7,154 nucleotides of DNA from Acidobacteriota bacterium (GTDB lineage Bacteria > Acidobacteriota > Vicinamibacteria > Vicinamibacterales > UBA8438): assembly GCA_003533545.1 (NCBI GenBank), contig DQEK01000183.1, forward strand, positions 1 to 7,154, written 5' to 3'. This document shows, piece after piece, positions 6,753 to 7,154 of the stretch; within the stretch, counting starts at the first letter, position 1, and every line of letters begins with the position of its first letter. A program made the position numbers and the translations under genes. The notes under the pieces were generated by a model. That model made no database searches. It saw only the letters and a program-made list of their open reading frames with translations, and had not been told where the DNA came from.

Positions 6753-7154
6753 GTGGAGCGGGTGAGCAGTTCTGCAACGCGCGGTGATGCGAGCCTCGGC
6801 TATGCCTGGTACGTGGTTGCGGTTCTAGTCGTCGCGCAAGCGTTCTCTTTCCTCGATCGGATGATCATGGGCCTCCTGGTGGGGCCCATTCGCGAAAGCT
6901 TTCAGATTTCAGACACCCAATACAGTCTGTTAGCAGGCTTGGCGTTCTCTCTGTTCTACGCCGTCATGGGGCTTCCGCTGGCGCGCATCGCCGACAGCAA
7001 GAGTCGCCGCAACCTCATCGCAGCGGGCGTTGCGGTGTGGAGCGCGATGACGGCATTGTGTGGTCTTGCTCGCGGTTTCTGGTCCCTCTTCATTGCACGA
7101 ACCGGCGTAGGAGTAGGCGAAGCAACGCTCGCGCCCGGGGCCTACTCAATGATC
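6753..7154 (+). CDS. MFS transporter, Spinster-like family (3' partial)
   Basis: The first 134 residues of an inner-membrane carrier that runs off the right edge in frame; the family is usually about 400-500 aa. The start is GTG 6753 behind AGGAG; GTG 6750 or 6762 would change the N-terminus by only one or three residues. Helix 1 (about 17-35) ends in FLDR with D35-R36. Helix 2 is at about 58-76, followed by motif A, GLPLARIADSKSRR (73-86). The segment FIARTGVGVGEATLAPGAYS in helix 4 carries R116 and E123. SDTQYSLLAGLAFSLFYA and this helix 4 are typical of bacterial Spinster-like carriers, members of the wider anion/organic-acid or lipid-carrier MFS group. It differs in subfamily from the MFS protein at 3337-4548, so the two are not recent duplicates. 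Placed after the alcohol dehydrogenase, it may export or import an organic acid or the enzyme's substrate (inference). Confidence 0.88.
   Translation, partial: MERVSSSATRGDASLGYAWYVVAVLVVAQAFSFLDRMIMGLLVGPIRESFQISDTQYSLLAGLAFSLFYAVMGLPLARIADSKSRRNLIAAGVAVWSAMTALCGLARGFWSLFIARTGVGVGEATLAPGAYSMI

Overview
The window is a GC-rich (roughly 60%) bacterial segment in which every credible gene lies on the + strand. It holds three predicted periplasmic quinoproteins of the PQQ-dependent dehydrogenase type and two major facilitator superfamily (MFS) transporters. There are no RNA genes, mobile elements or CRISPR arrays. Clustered quinoprotein dehydrogenases with signal peptides and no fused cytochrome suggest a Gram-negative aerobe. 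Metagenome lineages such as Acidobacteriota (Vicinamibacteria) carry many such genes, but the lineage cannot be fixed from this sequence.

Layout: (1) 1-1164, the 3' part of a glucose/sorbosone dehydrogenase-like six-bladed propeller, cut by the left edge. (2) 1177-3180, a membrane-glucose-dehydrogenase-type eight-bladed quinoprotein, starting 12 nt after gene 1 and probably co-transcribed with it. (3) 3337-4548, a 12-helix MFS transporter of the monocarboxylate-carrier-like (YcxA-like) type. (4) 4699-6573, a methanol/ethanol-type quinoprotein alcohol dehydrogenase with a vicinal Cys pair and an Asp two residues after the catalytic Asp, the signature of lanthanide-dependent enzymes. (5) 6753-7154, the 5' part of a Spinster-like MFS transporter, cut by the right edge. 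Gaps of 156, 150 and 179 nt separate genes 2/3, 3/4 and 4/5, so internal promoters are possible though none is convincing.

Inferred joint role: the secreted dehydrogenases oxidise alcohols, sugars or aldehydes in the periplasm and pass electrons to a cytochrome encoded elsewhere. The transporters then move the substrate or the acid product across the inner membrane. The order reads as two modules, [sorbosone-DH-like, GDH-type, MCT-like MFS] and [lanthanide-type ADH, Spinster-like MFS]. No PQQ biosynthesis gene, cytochrome c or XoxJ-like binding protein is present.

The families are all known. The points most worth following are the lanthanide signature in a divergent alcohol dehydrogenase, an extra loop beside its active site flanked by two cysteines, and a Pro/Ala micro-repeat inserted in the first protein.
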